NCBI GenBank assembly: GCA_900471605.1
Contig: UCEY01000025.1
Location: 248,001-312,000, forward strand
Source: Hyphomicrobiales bacterium
Lineage (GTDB): Bacteria > Pseudomonadota > Alphaproteobacteria > Rhizobiales > Rhizobiaceae
Direction of reading: 5' to 3'
DNA length: 64,000 nt
This document shows, one piece after another, positions 63,401 through 64,000 of the stretch. The notes below the pieces were generated by a model that was given only the letters and a program-made list of their open reading frames with translations, had not been told where the DNA came from and ran no database searches. The translations under genes and the position numbers were made by a program. The stretch's first letter is position 1. Every line of letters starts with the position of its first letter.

Positions 63401-63544
63401 GGTCATCGTCTTGATGGTGAAAGACGGGTCTTCCGCGCGTCCGAGGCTGAGGAAGGCATAGACCCCCGCTGCTGCCAGAAGAATGATGAAAAAGAGGGTG
63501 ACGGCCCGCTCGCGGACGGCGAGCGCGGAAAGATTGAAGCTCAT
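60431..63544 (-). CDS. RND efflux transporter, HAE-1-like
   Basis: The 1037-residue pump has the standard RND layout with adjacent Asp near 401 in LGLLVDDAIIAIEV. At the helix-10 position where the relay Lys is expected, it reads GILMRNTLILTEQ (about 924), with Arg instead of Lys. Unlike the pump at 46133-49222 it ends with a charged tail (KEHPSDHAEEPELPLRLAAE). The ATG at 63544 overlaps the adaptor stop codon (TGATG); a GTG at 63547 is possible. It probably exports toxic compounds under control of the TetR protein downstream. Confidence 0.92.
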   Translation of the reverse strand: MSFNLSALAVRERAVTLFFIILLAAAGVYAFLSLGRAEDPSFTIKTMTVTSVWPGATAREMQDLVAEPLEKRIQELTWYDRVETTTRPGYAFLTVTLRDDTPASAVEGEFYQARKKLGDEARNLPRGVFGPFVNDEYSDVSFALYALKAKGMPMRDLVRQAETIRQDLLHVPGVKKINILGEQPEQIFVEFSFAKLATLGVSAQDIASALQNQNTVTPAGSIDTRGPQVFIRFDGAYNNIQAIADTPIVAGGRTLKLSDFADIRRGYQDPATYVIRHEGEPAIMLAAVMQSGWNGLELGKALEERSATIAQSLPLGITLAKVSDQAVNIQEAVGEFMMKFAMALGVVLFVSLIALGWRVGIVVALAVPLTLAVVFLIMLETGRFFDRITLGALILALGLLVDDAIIAIEVMVVKMEEGMDRIKAAAYAWSHTAAPMLSGTLVTIIGLMPVGFAKSTAGEYAGNIFWVVGFALVVSWIIAVVFTPYLGVKMLPDIKPVSGGHGAIYGTPNYQRLRSVIKFAVRHKFMTCAIVVVVMGISVVGMGGVKQQFFPTSDRPEVLVEVRLPEGTSIETTTATVEKVERWLQEQPESKIVTSYIGQGAPRFFFAMAPELPDPAFAKIVALTPDAEGREALKHRLRAAIADGLAPEASVRVTQLVFGPYTPFPVEFRIKGPDPEKLYQISEQALAIMKTVPDVRQANRDWGNRTPVVRFIPDQERLNLIGLSPAEAGQQLQLLLSGVPITQVRENIRNVPVVARSGGENRLDPSRLSDFSLISRDGRAIPLDQIGHSEVSFEEPIMKRRDRTPVITIRSDINEATQPPEVSQAVMHALQPLIASLPVGYRIEMGGNIEESLKANVALVKIFPLMIAAMLIVIVLQVRSLSTMTMVMLTAPLGLAGVVPALLLFHQPFGFNAILGLIGLAGILMRNTLILTEQIKENQAAGLDDYHAVIEATVQRTRPVILTALAAVLAFIPLTHSVFWGSMAYTLIGGTAVGTLMILLFLPALYAAWFRIKPTEDKEHPSDHAEEPELPLRLAAE

Positions 63545-64000
63545 CACTTGGCCGCCTCTGCTTTTTCGACGCTGGTCCGGATCGTCGCGCCATCGGTGAG
63601 GAGATGCGCGCCAAGTGCGACGACAGCCTCTCCCGGCTTCAGGCCTGAAACGATCGCATCTTCTTCGCCAAGCCGCTCAACCTTGAGCTCCCGGAAGTGA
63701 ACGGCAGACGACTTCTCGTCTACGACCCAGATGCCGGTACGGATACCGTCGTCCAGGATGGCACCCACCGGCACCTCGGCATGGGATTGCGCATTCTTGT
63801 TGGGGATCTTGATCGTGACCGTCGCGCCGAGCGGCGCTGCGGCGGCACCGCCTTGGAGGACCCACCGGGCTTCATAGGTGCGGGTGCGCGTGTCTGCGGC
63901 GGCCGAGATCTGACGAAGCACCGCGTTGTCTTCGGCATCTCGGCTGTAGATGGTGGCCTGGGCGATCGCGCCGATCTCGGGCCTGAGATTTTCCGGCACC
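63544..64000 (-). CDS. RND efflux periplasmic adaptor subunit, C-terminal part (cut by window end)
   Basis: About 151 C-terminal residues of a membrane fusion protein are visible; the frame runs off the right edge. Segments include RPEIGAIAQATIYSRDAEDN, TRTYEARWVLQGG and AEVPVGAILDDGIRTGIWVV of the beta-barrel and membrane-proximal domains, then VSGLKPGEAVVALGAHLLTD, the typical C-terminal motif. It is translationally coupled to the RND pump. The start and any lipobox lie outside the window. Confidence 0.88.
   Translation of the reverse strand, partial: VPENLRPEIGAIAQATIYSRDAEDNAVLRQISAAADTRTRTYEARWVLQGGAAAAPLGATVTIKIPNKNAQSHAEVPVGAILDDGIRTGIWVVDEKSSAVHFRELKVERLGEEDAIVSGLKPGEAVVALGAHLLTDGATIRTSVEKAEAAK

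Noticed and set aside
61493..63700. Open frame of 735 codons antisense to the second RND pump
   Set aside because: Same reasoning: a charged, low-complexity product with no recognisable domain, opposite a conserved gene.

Overview
The window is GC-rich and densely coded, and reads like accessory-rich DNA of a Rhizobiales alphaproteobacterium, most likely a soil or plant-associated Rhizobiaceae member (inference). The reasons are the many ABC importers of family-5 and CUT1 type, the GntR, LacI, RpiR and LysR regulators each beside a catabolic cluster, the divergent oxyR/katG pair, a bo3-type quinol oxidase operon with its own SURF1, and a hairpin resembling rhizobial intergenic mosaic elements. 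I saw no rRNA, tRNA, CRISPR array, insertion sequence or phage gene.

Layout. (1) 1-13,971: a plant-polysaccharide cluster. It has a truncated GH105 unsaturated-uronyl hydrolase, kduI, a LacI regulator on the opposite strand, and an operon with a family-5 binding protein, a GHL6-like putative glycosidase, two permeases, a fused double ATPase, a hydroxypyruvate-isomerase-like protein and a GH42 beta-galactosidase. The context implies an oligosaccharide importer rather than a peptide importer. (2) 14,061-20,279: a flavin amine oxidase, a GntR regulator, a DadA-like oxidase, an intact M24 peptidase and a convergent MHS-type transporter, probably for a modified amino acid or amine. (3) 20,462-25,643: cyoABCD plus SURF1, preceded by a repeat-rich structured leader that may encode a Cys-Cys leader peptide overlapping the cyoA start. 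(4) 25,783-29,611: an orphan membrane protein, then katG and oxyR, divergent, with a strong bidirectional terminator after katG. (5) 29,687-39,106: eight genes on the minus strand, nearly all joined by short stop/start overlaps (AtuA-type protein, separate AtuA C-terminal-like protein, binding protein, two permeases, two ATPases, carboxylesterase). A divergent GntR regulator follows, with a palindrome between. The substrate is unknown. (6) 39,345-41,296: a methyltransferase and a patatin-like lipoprotein, convergent. (7) 41,614-49,222: response regulator, histidine kinase, MipA/OmpV protein and an RND efflux pair. (8) 49,259-50,578: a DxD glycosyltransferase whose ribosome binding site lies inside a perfect 9-bp hairpin, followed by a small unknown protein. 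(9) 50,848-59,175: RpiR regulator; on the other strand a creatinase-like M24 protein lacking metal ligands, a CUT1 sugar-type importer, an NMT1-fold binding protein without signal peptide, and an Asp/Glu/hydantoin racemase. (10) 59,724-64,000: TetR regulator, a second RND pump and its adaptor, cut by the window end.

The best candidates for an undescribed system are the AtuA/ABC/carboxylesterase operon (5) and the creatinase-like/CUT1/NMT1/racemase operon (9). At the RNA level they are the cyo leader and the glycosyltransferase ribosome-site hairpin. All functions are inferred by reading the sequence; no database search was possible.
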